Source: Galbula dea (lineage: Eukaryota; Chordata; Aves; Piciformes; Galbulidae). From it: a stretch of DNA of 64,000 nt. Made by a program: the position numbers and the translations under genes. How positions within the stretch are numbered: the stretch's first letter is position 1; each line of letters opens with the position of its first letter. Location: NCBI GenBank assembly GCA_013399015.1, contig VWZX01004909.1:333336-397335 (forward strand), in the 5' to 3' direction. Shown piece by piece: positions 35,462 through 48,445 of this stretch. A model generated the notes under the pieces. The model saw nothing but the letters and a program-made list of their open reading frames with translations, did no database searches and had not been told where the DNA came from.

Positions 35462-36504
35462 AATCTGTTTTTCTTTTAAATAGAACCACATTTTTTCTTC
35501 CAGAGGTTCTACCACCCCCAATAGTAACCAAATCCTGGAATATTTCCTTCCATCACCTTCACAATTTCATTCTTCAGACTAACTAGCCTGGATGGTTGCT
35601 CAGCAGACAGGAGACAGGTAGGCAAAGCCCCTCGGTGGTGGGGTGGCAGGAGGGTGGCAGAGCTGGGAGCTGTGTAGCAGGGTCACCTGGCCTCCCTGGG
35701 TGGAGATGGAGGTCACCCATACCCACAGTCGAGACAGAGCTGACCTGGTGGGTGGCTCCCAAGTCCTCCCTTTCCTTTCAAGCCATCCCCCTACAGCTAA
35801 ACTGGTTTACCTCTGATCCCCACGTAGCGACAGGCACCGGTTAAATATAGCAAACCTTGATCTCTATCTGTAAATTACAAGGAAATGAATAAATGGAGGC
35901 GACAGAAACCACAAAAAGGAAGTTAGAAATCAGCCCAGAGCTGTGATAGGTCATCTCCAGCTGAAGGACTTGCTTGAACCTGCCACCATCCACGACAGTG
36001 GTGACCCAGCCACCAGAAGCCAACCTACCCGTCCAGGCTCCCTGACACGCTACAGCCACGTGCCGTGGCTGGACTGGCATTTGGTGGGCTAGGTCTGGGG
36101 TTGTGGGTGGCATCTGCACCCATGCTAGAGCTAGAGGCACCCTGAGCACCCCAGGATCCTTGCCACACAGGCAGGGTGTTTGCTGGAAACGTGATGAGCT
36201 CATTTCTGGGAGGTGGTGGTAGTGGTGGTGGGGTGAGAAGAGGATTGATGCAGGAAGTTGGGGGGAAAGGTTTAATTTCTTTCATTTTCTATCTTATTTT
36301 TTGTCTGCCTTTATTTTCTCTTTTTCTTTTTTTCTTCTCTTTGGTTTTTTTTTCATCTGCAGCACTGTTCCTGTGGCTCCTCACCAACCTGCAGCCTGCT
36401 GGGTGCAGATACTGGGCAAGGTTGTTTGGTTTGGCTTCATGGATTATCAGGGAAGCTGATTTGTCTTTTCATTCTACACAAAGTTTATATTAAAGCCAGA
36501 AGCA
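35462..36504. other. Intergenic, nothing recognised
   Basis: No gene seen. A pyrimidine-rich stretch near 36290-36360 ends in CTGCAG, but nothing coding follows convincingly. Confidence 0.6.
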
Positions 36505-36745
36505 CAAAATCACAGCCTGGGTTGGGTTGGAAGGGACCTTTCAAAGTCCAACCAGCTAGGGACCAACCTCCCTGCAGTCAGCAAGGACATCTCCAACTAG
36601 AGTAGGTTGCTCACAGCCCCGACCAACCTGACCTGGAGTGGTTCCAGGGAAGGCACATCTCCCACCTCTCTGGGTAACCTGGGACAGGCTCTCACCCCCC
36701 TCAGTGCAAAGGTTAGCAGCATTGCTCTTTATCACACAGCCTAAA
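36505..36745 (-). repeat. CR1 LINE 3' fragment
   Basis: Antisense tail: GTTGGGTTGGAAGGGACCTT, CATCTCCAACTAGAGTAGG and CATCTCCCACCTCTCTGGG. Confidence 0.9.
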
Positions 36746-39700
36746 CTGTGTCTTTTCCAGGAGAAACTCTCCACTTTTGGAGGCCAGAGCAAGGTGGCTG
36801 CAGGCATGGAGCTTCTTGGATGCCAGGAGCAAGCATGCAGAGGAAGAGGAGGTCTGGTTGAGGATGGTTCCATTGCCAGGTCTGGCTGGGGATCTCTAGG
36901 GCCATTTAGAAAAGGTGCTGGTGAGGTGAAAGGAGCTTTGTCTTTCAGAACGGAAGGGGTGAGCAGGTCTGGAGTGGAGAAGTGGATTTTGGCCAGGAGG
37001 AGAAGTTAGTTATTTCTCAGAAATAAGGCAGCACATGGGAAGCAGGAAAGACATGAAAAAAAACACACAAAATCAAAGCCCAAAGACAGTTGTGCTCCCT
37101 CACCTTCCCCCCACCAAAAAAAAAAAAAGGGAAGAGAGAAGCTCAAAGTGGCTGGGAAAAGAGGAGGCCAAGTCTTAGCTGCTGCCTGTGGCTGCACAGG
37201 GAATGTCTGCTATGGTGTGGGGGGAATGGAAGCTGCCATGGGGTCAGGGTGAGGAAGGGAGCAGGGGTCAGGAACAAGCCTGGAGGCCACCCCAAGGGAA
37301 GGATGTATGGAGGAGCAAAAGGGCTCCCCAAGGGGCAGTGGCGGCCTTGGCCATGGGGGGAAGGCAGCAGTAGGGCTGGTAAGTGGAGGTGTTTGAAGAC
37401 ACAGTGCAGTGAGTTGTGCTTGGGATTGGGGAAGGAAGCTTGAGGAAGAGCTGAAGGAGGGAGGAAAGTGGCAGAAGGCAGCACAGCAAAAGGGGGATGT
37501 TGCAGCCAGTGGTGCTGCAGCAAGCAGGAGGAAGAGAGGCCATGGAGGATGGAGGATGGTCAGAAATGAGGGGCTGATTGTGTTCAGAGTGTTCAGTGCT
37601 TGTGGCTGGGTCTGGAGGAGTTGGAGGAGATGTTTCCTGGAGGGTCTGCCACGCTGAGAGAGGGGAAAAAGGAGATGTTGAACTGGGATAGAGCTAACCA
37701 GCATGGACCCAGGGCTGGAGAGAGAGAAAACAAGGAGACTCAAAGCTGTTGGAGAGGTCCTGAAGAAACATAGCTGTGCAGGGAGCAAGGGGAGGCTGAG
37801 AGGAGCAGCAAAGCCCCCAGCGGTGCTACAGCCAAGGTCATGGCAAGGCCAGGCAGAGAGACAAGAAGATGCTGCTGAGGGAGAGAAGAAGGTGGCCATA
37901 GAGAAGGAACTGAGAGCCCAGGGATCAGATAAGGAGCAGTGCTTAGCCTGAAGAACGTTTTTGAGAGGAGTGAAAGTTACCAAGTGGTCCTGATGTGGTG
38001 AAGCCCTAGTGAAAGTGGGATCTTGAATAATTCCTCAGTTCCTCCACAAAGTCAAGGGAAGCTTCCCTGGCTTCAGGCAAGCATCTCCCCACAGCCACCC
38101 ACGTGCTCTTCCTCCTCCTGCCCAGCTCTCTCCAGCTCCATCTTTGCAGGAGAAGGCAAAGGCTGTTACTCTTGAAACAAAGACAGCAATTCCTGCTCAG
38201 TCCCTCAGGGAGTCTTTTCAAGCCTGCAAAGGGTTACTGGGGCAGGAAGGCTGATCCAAACTAGTGAACAGCTCAAGTAACCATTAATTAACCACTGGTT
38301 GTGTTGCCAGTGATGTAAAGGGAACAGCTTCCATGGCAAGCTAACAGTTCTTCTCTGGGAAGTGTCAGCCCCTTGGACTGGGGAGGCCACAACCATGCTC
38401 CCAGCAGAAGGCATTGCTGTGAGCTCCATGAGGGAGCCCAAGGTGCATGAGGTTGCTCTGGACCAGCAGGGACAGTCCTGTCCTTTTCTTGAGCACATGG
38501 AGTGTCTTCATCTCCTCCTCCAGCCCTTGGCAGCCACTCTGTGAGCTGAGCTGGAGCAACAATCACTCCTCCCCTCCATCCCATGGGCAGCTAGGAGAGG
38601 TCAAATGCACCAGGCAAGGAGCACCTACATGATGATTGAGATGGATTCAGGCTGCCAGCAGCACCTCTAACACTTCTCCAAGCTCACAGACCTTGTGTTT
38701 TGGGTCTTCTATGAGCATGGGGCAAGGTCCTCTGCTGCCAAGGGCAAAGGTTATCCTGAGCTGTGTGCAGGAAGATGCTTGGGAATGTTTCTAGATAAAA
38801 GCCTATGGTAGATCCAGAGTGAACCCAGGATTAAAAGCTGTCCAAAGCCACCCTTCCACCCCAGAAGAGTCCTGTGTGAACTTCCTTGGGTCTGCTTCTA
38901 CACAGTCTTGGAAGCAGGTGAGTTTTAGGAGGGATACAGAAAGGAAAGCGCCATTTCTCACTGCTGCTGCTGATTAAAGCAAAGGTTTTCTTCTCTCTCT
39001 GAGGCATTAGTGTGAGCTGTGTCAGTCCTGCCAGGGACAGCAGAACAACAGCAGCACTGAGTATTATTTCACTAGCACCTGAGGTGTTGGTGAAGCACTT
39101 CTAGCCTAAGAAGATAGGGCAGGTCTGGATGGGAGACCTAATTCCACTGGCTTTGTGGGCTGAAATTTCACCCCGATGGTGAAGTATGAAAAAAAAATCC
39201 AAAACACAGACCCAGAGAGGACTTCAGTTATCTGGGAGCAGGTCTGTGATGTTACCTAACCCCCTGAACCCTCAGAGCCACCTGTGTTTGGGTGGCCAGT
39301 GAGGAATGGGATGGAAATAATGATCTCAGCCTCTGCTTGAGTCACCCCAGCAAGGTGTTTGCAGAAGGTCTCTGCTCTGTAAGGGACAGCAAAGAAGCAA
39401 GGGGCTGCTTAACTCAATTAAAAGCAGAGAGTTTGCAGTCCTAGGCACTGACAGCACGTGGGAGGAAGTGGTGGTATTTCCACTGTGACTGGCAGCCAGT
39501 GACTAGCAAAAACAAGGTGGTTTGAGGAACACTTGCGTGTTCATGGCATTTCCCTGCCCTGTTTGTCAAGCAAAGGTGGGAATAGAGAGTCAGAATTTAC
39601 TTGAATTGCTGCTTTTACAAGAAAAGATGAAGGATCTCCATGGGAACAGTGATGAAGTGCCATGGGGTGCAGGCAGCACCCTGAGCTTGCCTGCAAAGCA

Positions 39701-39804
39701 TCTGTGTGTGTGTGTGTGTGTGTGTGTGTGCAACCTTGTCCAAACCAATTCTGCTCAGTGATTTGACTTTCCTGCTCACTGATGCACTTTCTGTGTCCTG
39801 CACT
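36746..39804. other. Intergenic purine-rich region, nothing recognised
   Basis: From about 36880 to 37950 the plus strand is strongly purine-rich (AGG/GAA runs), which leaves a long minus-strand frame open at 37210-37983 by composition. No protein family was recognised. A (TG)14 repeat lies at 39703-39730. Confidence 0.55.
39703..39730 (+). repeat. (TG)14 microsatellite
   Basis: Perfect dinucleotide run of 28 bases. Confidence 0.95.
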
Positions 39805-40305
39805 CAGCAGGGACATCTGCAACTAGAGCAGGTTCCCCAGAGCCCCAACCAACCTGACCCAGTTCCAGGGCTGGGACATCTCCCACCTCTCTGGGAAACC
39901 TAGGACAGGGTCTTGCACCCCCAGCATCAAAAATCTCTCCCCTTTTACTTTCAAATCATCAGCCCTTGTCCTGTTCCAACAGGTTCTGCTGAAGTCTGTC
40001 CCCATCTTTCTTGTAGACCCCTTGAAGTCCTGAAAGGCCACATTAAGGTCTCCCTGGAGCCTTCTCTTCTCCAGGCTGAACAGCCCCAACTCTCTAAGCC
40101 TGGCCTCACAGCAAAGGGCTTCCAGCCCTCAGATCTTGTTTTGTGGCCTCCTCTGGCCCTGCTCCACCAGGTGCATGTCTCTCCTGTGCCGAGGACCCAG
40201 AGCTGGCCCCAGCACTGCAGGTGAAGTCTCCCCAGAGCAGAGGCACAATCCCCTCCCTGCCCTGCTGGCCATGCTGCTGGGGATACAGCCCAGAACACAT
40301 ATGCT
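39805..40305 (-). repeat. CR1 LINE fragment, about 500 bp, long copy
   Basis: Antisense CR1 with an extended body: CATCTGCAACTAGAGCAGG, CATCTCCCACCTCTCTGGG, TCTTCTCCAGGCTGAACAGC, CTCAGATCTTGTTTTGTGGC and CCCAGAGCAGAGGCACAATC. One of the longest CR1 copies in the window. Its frames are degraded. Confidence 0.93.
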
Positions 40306-42407
40306 CCCAGCCCAGAAGCTAACTATTGTCACCTCCTGTCCACCCCCAAGTCTCACACAGATGGGAAAAACAAACTCCTTGGCACATGTATGTCCCTGCA
40401 GCATGTCAAACCCTTCTCCAGCCCCATGGGAGAGGGGGAGCCCTTGTCCTGGGTGATGGGAACACCTTTGGTACTGTGCTTGCCAGGAGAACCTCACAAC
40501 CATGCTTATAGCAGCATCATTCTTGGGAACTGAGCTGCATCCCTCCTGGGACATTGTTGGTGGTGTTTTTTCTTAGTTTTGGGGGTTTTTTTCCATGTTT
40601 TTTTGTCTGTTTCCCACTGCTGTCACAGGTCTGTCTGCTTTGCCTCTGCCTGTCAGTAAGTCAGGGCCGCTGGACAATGAGAATTCAGTTTTGCAGGAGC
40701 AGCAGTGAGTTTTGTGACATTTGGGCTTTTGTTTTTGTTTCTTAATACAGTGAGGGGTGGGAGGAAAGCAAGATTTCATTATGGTTTCTTCATTGAGGGG
40801 GGGGGGAAAAAACCCTCCAACAGCCCAGGGAGAATCAAATACATAAATACATAAAAATAAAATGGAAAAGCAGCAAAGGGAGCCCAGAACAGGACGCAAC
40901 AATCCATTGGGACACCCAGACTCTTCCATCCCTGGTGGAAGACCACCCAGGGCCAAGGTCAAGCAAGGGAGGTTTGACCTTGAGGGAGAAGAGGCTTGAT
41001 GATGATGCGGGGGGGGACACACCTTCACCCTTGTCTGCTGGTGCCATCCCTGCTGCCTGGCTCTCTGGTGTCTGGAGGGAAGCCTAGCTGGGAGGATACC
41101 TCCCTGGGGGCCAGGGTTGGACTGGTGGGGCTCACAGGAGCATGATTTTTGGGTACTTGGGTGGCAGGTGAGGTCTCAGGGGCTATGGGCCAGTGGGTCC
41201 TGGCACCCCTGCAGCAGGTGTATGGCAGTGGGGGGTCTGAGCTGGCTCAGGGCTGTGTGCACGCCACTTGGCTTCTGCTGGAGGCAGGAGACTTACTCAG
41301 AAGCAGAACTGAGGTGCCACTTGCCTTCACTACAGCTCTTGTTGACAGTCCCCCTTTCTCCTGATCTTACCTCAGCAGTTACTGTATGAATTGCAGCTCA
41401 CAAGTGGTGGGGAGGAGGAGGAGAGTGGGGCCATTTGGGCACTGCTACCCACTGCTGGAGCTGCTGCTTTACTGCTGGCTGTGAGGAGTTCCCTCTGCAG
41501 GGGCTGTGTTAGAGAGCAGCCTCCCATCTTTCCCCCACCCCATGGGTGCTGGAGTGTCTGTGGGGCTCACGTCACCTTAGAAGAAAGCTCTGTGTCTTCT
41601 GCTTCCCCAGGGATGGGCCATTAACGTTTTTCATTGGTGCTCTCCTTCCTCTTGTTTCTTTTGTTTAGTTTTTATCACTCTCCATGTTTAATGTGTTTTT
41701 CAGCATTAAAGCCACACTGCAGAACCAAGAGCTGTGTGTCCTTGCCTCATAGCTTGACAGGGCAGAGCTTTTGTGGCATGTACCTGGGTTAGCCTCCAAC
41801 CTTCTCAAGGCAGGTGCCTGATGTTACCTCCAAGAAGCCTCTCAGCTCAAAACCTGTACTCAAAGGGGAAGAAAAGAGGGCCATGGTGATTTGACCTCAC
41901 CTTCAGGCACCTTGGGGTTGGAGACAGCAACAGGCTGCCTTCAGGTTGTCTGCAACCATGAAGATCTCCAGACCCATCAGCCAAACCTTTTGAGGAACTG
42001 CAGCATTCCCATTACCTTTTTCTGACCTGATGATGCCCAGAGGTCTCTCCCAGCCTGGTCTGGTTTGGGTTAGAACAGAACTAATCCCAGAATTCTGGAG
42101 AAAGGTTGGGACTGGCTGCAGGAACCTTCTCCTCCTAGTGCTAGGTACCTTGGCAGGTGAAAAAGGAGGTGAAAAGAGCTGAAGAGTGCAACTGGAGCTG
42201 ATGAAATGTCTCCCTGTCTGGTTAGGAAAGAAGAGCAGAGGTAAGAGATGTTTTGGGCACAGGTCTCAGTACGGTGCAGACAGAGGAGAAAGTGATGGAG
42301 GCTACATGGGCACAAGCTAAGAAACAGCGGCACTGGACTGCTTGTGTGTGGTTCACTTGGCTGAAGGAGACAGGGTGAGAGCCAAGTCAAGCCACAAGAT
42401 GTTATTA
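40306..42407. other. Intergenic, nothing recognised
   Basis: No gene seen. Low-complexity G10 and T-rich patches lie near 40565-40600 and 40797-40806. A short GGTTTGGGTTAGAACAGAAC near 42063 resembles an avian LTR start, but the rest does not follow. Confidence 0.55.
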
Positions 42408-42600
42408 AGCATAGAATAATTGACTAGTTTGGGCTGGAAGGGAGCTTTGAAGGTCACCCAGTCCAACCCCGTCATCCCCCAGCCCCTTTAGATACTGTGG
42501 CTTGTCCCGACCCAGGTGCAGGAGCTTGCACTTGGCCTGGTTGAACCCTTTGGCTGCTGCTTCAGCCCACAGGGATCCTCTCACCCAGCAAGATGTTCTC
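42408..42600 (-). repeat. CR1 LINE fragment
   Basis: Antisense: GGTTTGGGCTGG-like start, AAGGTCACCCAGTCCAACCC and GGAGCTTGCACTTGGCCTGG. Confidence 0.8.
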
Positions 42601-42644
42601 CTGTGCTCCAGGCACTTGCTCCTTCACTGCTTCCCTGCCCCATT

Positions 42645-42703
42645 GCTTGGACTAGACGATCTCAGAGGCCTTTCCAACCATAGTAATTCCATGATTCTAT
42701 CAC
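42645..42703 (+). repeat. CR1 LINE 3' tail, short
   Basis: Sense tail: TTGGACTAGACGATCTCAGA, CCTTTCCAACCATAG and ATTCCATGATTCTATC. Confidence 0.85.
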
Positions 42704-44296
42704 CACTAGCTTTAAGGCACAACATTTCCTTCTGTCTGTTGTCCCCAATCTCACCCCAAGCAGCGTCTGCTCTCATCTCCACCTCCCTCTGCCCTGCCAG
42801 GACCCTTCCTCCTGGGGAAGACCCCAACCAGCTCCACCCCCCCAGGGCTGCAGGAGGAGCTAGGAGACCAAAATAAAGCTAGGGATGACTTTTTTGTTTT
42901 CCTTCAGCTGTCCAGCTTTAGTGAGCACTTCTGAGGGAGCAGATTTCTCTTTTCAGAGGCTTAGAACTTGGCAAAATTTGGATGGAGGATTTTTTTTCTG
43001 CAGGCAAGCAGCACATTCCTGACACAGAAGCCAAAAATCCTGCCACAGTTCAAGCCTTTTTTTTCCCCCAAAAGCCTAGGGGCATGAAGAAAAGGTCACC
43101 AAGTTTTTTGGAGCATGGGGTAAGGGCTGGGGAGGGGTGGGGAAAGGAGCATATTTTATCCCAGCTGAATGATCAACAACAACTTACAACTTCCAGGCAG
43201 GGAAAATACACTGGGGCAGGCTCCAGCCTGGGGTTTTCTAGCCCCAAATGCTCTGGAAGGATGGAAGGTGCTGTGCAGGTGGAGCTGCTGTGGTTGGGAA
43301 GGAGTCACACCCTGCTCTTCTCCCCCACCTCAGCTTCCTTTTGTTTTCCTGAATGAAAGTGTTTTACAGATGAAACCTGAGGTTTCCTGAAATGAAGAAG
43401 AGCTGCCTTTTGTTCTGAGCTGGCTTCCATGAAAGGTGTTTGAGAGCCTCCTGGCCTTAGCTCTGAACTTGCTGGGGGGTGACAAGCAACTGGCCCCATC
43501 TAGGTGGGCTGGGCTGGGCAGAGTCCCTTGGACCTGGGGAGGCACCTGAGGAGGTTCTGGGCAGCCCCAGCAAAAGGTTTACAAGGCTTTTTTGTTGCCT
43601 GCTCCCACACAGAAATGATCCCTTCCCAAGAAAAGGCCAAGTCAAGAGAAGGAACATGAGCCCCAAAACTCTGACCACAGGACAGAGTGGAACGTGGGGA
43701 GCTGAGCAGATGAAAACCAAACAAAACTCAGATAGGGGATCCTAGGGGGGTAAGAAATGAAAACAAAACACACCCTCCCACACCAAAAACGCCCCCCCCC
43801 CCCCCCCCCCCAACCCTGAAGATGAAGAACAGGAGGAAAGAAATCCCTAGGGCATCATTCCATCCAGCTGAATGTTCTGTGGGATGTCAAGTGAGTGCAG
43901 AGGATGCTCCCCCAGTCCTGGGGAGCTCCCTTCCCCTCCCTGCGCTCTGCAGGGAGATAAAACCCCAGGAAGGATGTTGGATGGCAAGCTTGGCAAGCAG
44001 CCACTTTCAAAGGGGAGTCATTTGGTGAGGTTCACTCATACTTGTAGGAGCTGGAACAAACAAGAGCAAGAAGAACATTGGTAGAGCAGCCAGGCTGATG
44101 TTGCACATACACTTCATCTTGGAGCTGGCTGATAGGAAAACCACTCTGCTGTAGAGAATGTGCCACCACCAGTGCTGATAACACCTCCCAGCAAGCCTCA
44201 AACACCTGTTTCCAGATGAGTCTTTAACCACCATGTGGTCAGTCAGGGGCTGATTAGAGCATGGCAAGTCTGATTACTACAGACTGTTATCATGAG
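42704..44296. other. Intergenic, nothing recognised
   Basis: No gene seen. Contains a C20 homopolymer at 43792-43811. Confidence 0.6.
43792..43811 (+). repeat. C20 homopolymer
   Basis: Twenty consecutive C. The complementary G run could stack as a quadruplex and is prone to sequencing error. Confidence 0.9.
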
Positions 44297-44480
44297 ACCC
44301 TGGCAGAGACTGCCCAGAGAGGTGGGAGATGTCCCAGCCCTGGAACCATCCCAGGTCAGGTTGGCTGGGGCTCTGAGCAACCTGCTCTAGATGCAGATGT
44401 CCCTGCTAACTGAGGGGGTTGGACTAGATGATCTTGAAAGGTCCCTTCCCACCCAAACCAGTCTGGGATTCCTTGATTCC
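44297..44480 (+). repeat. CR1 LINE 3' fragment
   Basis: Sense tail: GAGGTGGGAGATGTCCCAGC, GGGGGTTGGACTAGATGATC and GAAAGGTCCCTTCCCACCC. Confidence 0.93.
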
Positions 44481-44969
44481 AGCTCTAGTGTTGTCTTGGT
44501 TTCATTTTTCTTCAATACAGATGGGTGTGAGGAGAGGCTTTTATTTCTGGAGCACACCAAAGCTGCCATGCTTGGCCCAAAATCTGAGACCTGTTCAACC
44601 CAAGAAGTGGTCAATCTTATAACAAAGGCTTCTCAGAAAGGCTGAACCATTTCAAAGTAAGCATTTATCCCTTTCTCTCCCTGGTAAGAGCTGGTCAGGT
44701 GTAAGGTCAGAAGAGATAGAAGTACCTTCTGGTGTTTCTTTGGTTAGTTGAGTGCTATGCTGCTCCCAGGAGAGCAGAGCAAGCTTTTGAAGCCCGGATT
44801 ATTTTTCATTCATGAGAAATCAGGGTTTTGTTTGGGTTTGGTTTTTTTTTTTGTGGGGGAGCTTTTTCTTTGTTTTTTTTCCCCTTTTCAAACCCATCTC
44901 ACAGATAAGACTTGACAGCACTCACCACTGGCAGGAAGCCCTGGAGGGTGCAATCTGCTGGGGAGAGCA

Positions 44970-45047
44970 GAAGCCCAGGGCTTTGCTTTATCTTACCTCC
45001 ATCTCTCTGAAGCCCAGGGCTTTGCTTTATCTTACCTCCATCTCTCT
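44970..45047 (+). repeat. 39-bp perfect tandem duplication
   Basis: Two adjacent identical 39-bp units, each beginning GAAGCCCAGGGCTTTGC and ending CCATCTCTCT. The unit is 13 codons long, so the chance frame across it stays open. No further copies were seen. Confidence 0.9.
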
Positions 45048-46961
45048 CTGCTGCCACTGACCCAGGGCTGGCTAGGGGTGGGTCACCTCCTGGGGACACC
45101 ATGGCATCCCTGGTGGGATAGCTTTGCTATCTCAGTTAACACCAGGCATGTGATTTTGGGACTGGCTGATGGGTGGTGTCCAGTGGCTTTCTCAGGTTCT
45201 GGTGTTGGTCCCTGTGAGGCACATGAGGAGTCAAAAATCCCAGGGTGCTGCTAGAAGCTGCACTGGGTTGGTAAATTGAGTTTTTAATATGCTCATGGAT
45301 TGCAGGTGAGGTTGAGTAACCAAGTGTGTGCCTACCATGACCAAGGAGCTGCAGGCACAAGCCTGGGGATGCAGTGCTGCACTCCTGCTCTTCAGCTCCT
45401 GCTTTTTGCCCACCTCCCATCTCAGGGCCCAAAATCTGCCTGTGGAGCTGAGCATGTAAAATGATGGAGCCAGTACTGGAAAAGAAAAGACACAAGTTTT
45501 GACAGGTTATGGAAGGGGTCTCCAAGTACCTCCAGGAGGCTGGACCAAACTGTGGCAGGATGAGCTTGACTCAGTTGGGTCTGCGGAGCAAGAACTCTCA
45601 GGAGGTGTAAAATACACCTCTAGGGAAGGTGTTGTGCTGGCACATGTGGCCAGACCCCAGGGAGAAGAGGCTATGAAGGTCAAAAGGAAATTCAACCCAG
45701 GTGGGACCCTGGTGGCTTAATCCATGACCCACCTGGATCTTGTTAAGAGGTCCCTGGTCACATGGCCTGGAAATCAGCTTCCTCATTTGCCACCACACTT
45801 GATTAATTGCCCTAATTTGCTCAAGCTGGACAAGGCTGCTGCATTTGGAGGCGATGTCTGGCTGTGAGAGGTAAGCTCCTCAGGGGTTGCATCAAGGTTA
45901 GCTTAGTTGTGTTGCTGACTTTGGACCTTTGAGAAGATAAACTAGCTCTTAGCCTTGTCAGACAGAACATTTGGCTTATTTATTTTCCTCTGGTTTATTC
46001 AGTTTAGCAGCACTTTCATTACCCCAGAGAATCCTCTCACCTCCTGCACCTTCTCTTGCTCTTCACCAGGGGTGAGTGGAGATGTCTGAAGAGGCATAGA
46101 TGGAGATTCCCTGCCCTGGCACAGGCTTACAGCAGGTGTCTGGCAGCATGGTTGAGAGCACTCTGGTCTCTATTCATCTATTTTCACATCTATGTCTGCC
46201 CATGTTTCTGTCCCCTTCTAAAAATAATCAGCACCGTTAACATCTTGGGTTTTAATTATCTCCTGCATATCTAAGGAGATAAGCTGGGAGGGGAAGCCCC
46301 TCTGCCAGCAGAGCTACCATGTAGTTAAATGAGTACAATTTAGCAGAAAAAATGAGTAATGAGCAGCAAGAGGTGCCTCATTTTGCTTTTTACTTTATAA
46401 ATTATCTGATTTGACTTTCTGGGCCACAAAAAAAAAAAAGTTCAACTTCTAAACCAAAGAGAGTCAGAACCTGATCTGCTTGGTCCCAAAACTTCTGCTG
46501 CAGCATGAAGCCCTTGGGCACCACAGTAAAGGCTCCTGTGGTGGCTCCTGGACCATTCTGTGTCTGGAGAGCATCACATCTGCTGGGTGCTGTGGTGGAC
46601 ACAGTGAGGTTGAGCCTCTTCAGCCACATCACAGCTGTAGGAATGTCACCCTACAGGTGACATCACAGTTGTCCTTCCCTGTTCGCTGCACTTCCTAAGC
46701 CTGTTTCAGGATTCAAGGGAAAGCTAATGCTTGTATTGAATGCATTTTTCATGAGGGATATTGGAACTATCGACCTATTTTATTTAGGCTCTTTCTGCCT
46801 GGGTCTGGCAGTGGACTCCTGATGGGGAAGCTCTTTCAGAAGAAAGAGGTGAAAGGGTGCCAAAAGGGGCTGCAAAACTGAGCATGTGTTAACAGCATCT
46901 GGTACAAATCAGGCTGGATTCCACTTTCCATTGTCTTGCTTTCCACCCCCCACCCCCCCCC
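45048..46961. other. Intergenic, nothing recognised
   Basis: No gene seen up to the assembly gap. The last bases before the gap are C-rich. Confidence 0.6.
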
Positions 46962-46987
46962 NNNNNNNNNNNNNNNNNNNNNNNNNN
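46962..46987. other. Assembly gap (26 N)
   Basis: Unresolved bases directly after a C homopolymer, suggesting a homopolymer-caused break. Frames crossing it are not meaningful. Confidence 0.99.
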
Positions 46988-47304
46988 GTCGTTTCAATTT
47001 CCCAGCTGAGAAGGAATTTGGCTGAAGAGCTCCCTCGTTTGGTTTGCACCTCGAGGGGAAGCTGCTGGCAGAGGAGTGGTATGAGATCTGCCCCAAGCCT
47101 CTCCGTGGTGAAGGCATGGGAGGAAAGGATCAGGAACCGATGGCTTAGCATGATTTGAATTTACGTTTTTTGGGGGGGAAGGTTGTTACCCAGAACTCCT
47201 GGCCAGGTCAGAAATGCCCCAGGATCAAAGGAGCAAAGTCCTGTTTGAAGTCTATCATCATGTTTAACAAATCCCACAATATTTCAGCCTAACTTGAAGC
47301 CTAA

Positions 47305-47750
47305 TTCAAAGCATAGAGAGGACCAAGTGAAGAGGGGCCTCCAGGATCACCTGGTCCAGCCCAACCTTTCTTGGCCAAAGCACAGTCTAGACAAACTGGT
47401 CCAGCAGAATCTTAACCGTGGCCCATGCTGGGGCCTCCCCCCCTTTCCTGGGGAGACTATTCCAATTGGCTGAATATTCTCATTATGAAAAGTTTTTCCT
47501 GCTGTCCAGTCAGAATCTGCCCAGGTTTGTGCCTTCCTAATTAAATGACACAGAAAGCACCCAGAGCCTCTTGCTAACTCCTGAAGGATGCTAACATTTC
47601 AAGTGTCATGCAGGAACTCCAGTTCCTAACAGTCAGGAGCAGGCTGCAGATGTTCTACACCCTCTTTCTGTCCCAGGAGAAGCCACACCTGATCCATCAG
47701 GTCCTGAGAACCAAACCTTTCCTGTGCTGAAGACCCAGCTCTGAATGCTG
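47305..47750 (-). repeat. CR1-like LINE fragment, divergent
   Basis: Antisense CR1-like text: GGATCACCTGGTCCAGCCCA, GACTATTCCAATTGGCTG-type text and AAAAGTTTTTCCTGCTGTCC. It is more diverged than the other copies and its inner end is uncertain. Confidence 0.65.
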
Positions 47751-48292
47751 AACCTCAGGTTTCAGCAGGAGTACTGCATTCACTTTGCTGTTTTGATGTG
47801 TTTTGAGGAGGTTAAGGAGCTTGGGGTTTGTTCTTTCTGCTATTTAGAGGTGCTGTGGACTGAAAAGGGCAGAGGAGCAGCATGGCTGTAGTGTGCAGAA
47901 CATGGAAAACCCCAATGCTAGTGAGCCCAGGCAGCTGCTTGGGCACAGAGATCAATATTTGCAGCCATTGATGCAATCAGTATTGAATCAATTAATACTC
48001 TAAGGAACATCACACTGCTTCAGGGGTATTTTAGCAGGACAGGTCCAAAGAAACTGGCTGGAGTTGACTTAACTATGGTCTGGCAGCAGAAATCCCTTTG
48101 TGCAGCACTGTCTGATGGTTGTGTACAATGATGGTACAAGAGTCATCATGTCTTGGTCATTCCTTCTCCAGGAGGCCAAAAGTCTGCCCAGGAAATGGCA
48201 ATCTTCTACCTGCTCTTCAATTAGAAACAGAAAATGCCTTAGCACTGCTTCAAAGTGGAAAAAGAGGTACATTTGGGAATATTTCCCCAAAT

Positions 48293-48445
48293 TTCCTATT
48301 ATATTTCTATTATATATTATATCTATTATACCTAATATCTATTCTATTATATATGTATCTATTATATATTACATCTACTATTATATCTATCTATTTCTAT
48401 TCTATATTATTGTATCTAACATATATATTATAGAATATAAGTAGT
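48293..48445 (+). repeat. AT-rich TATTATATCTAT-type repeat
   Basis: About 150 bp of degenerate ATTATATCTATT units, resembling the block in IRF4 intron 6. Confidence 0.85.

Noticed and set aside
37675..37960. Possible LTR or gag remnant near AACTGGGATAGAGCTAA
   Set aside because: The match is short, with no retroviral motif and no LTR end.
37210..37983. 257-codon minus-strand open frame rich in Pro, Ser, Leu and Phe
   Set aside because: It runs against a strongly purine-rich plus strand, which removes stops by composition. It shows no domain and no splice partners.
42060..42400. Possible second ERVL LTR (starts GGTTTGGGTTAGAACAG)
   Set aside because: Only the first ~25 bases resemble the LTR start. 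The middle and the TACCTATTAAAC-type end are not present.
46836..47158. Open frames crossing the N gap
   Set aside because: They depend on unknown bases and poly-C sequence.
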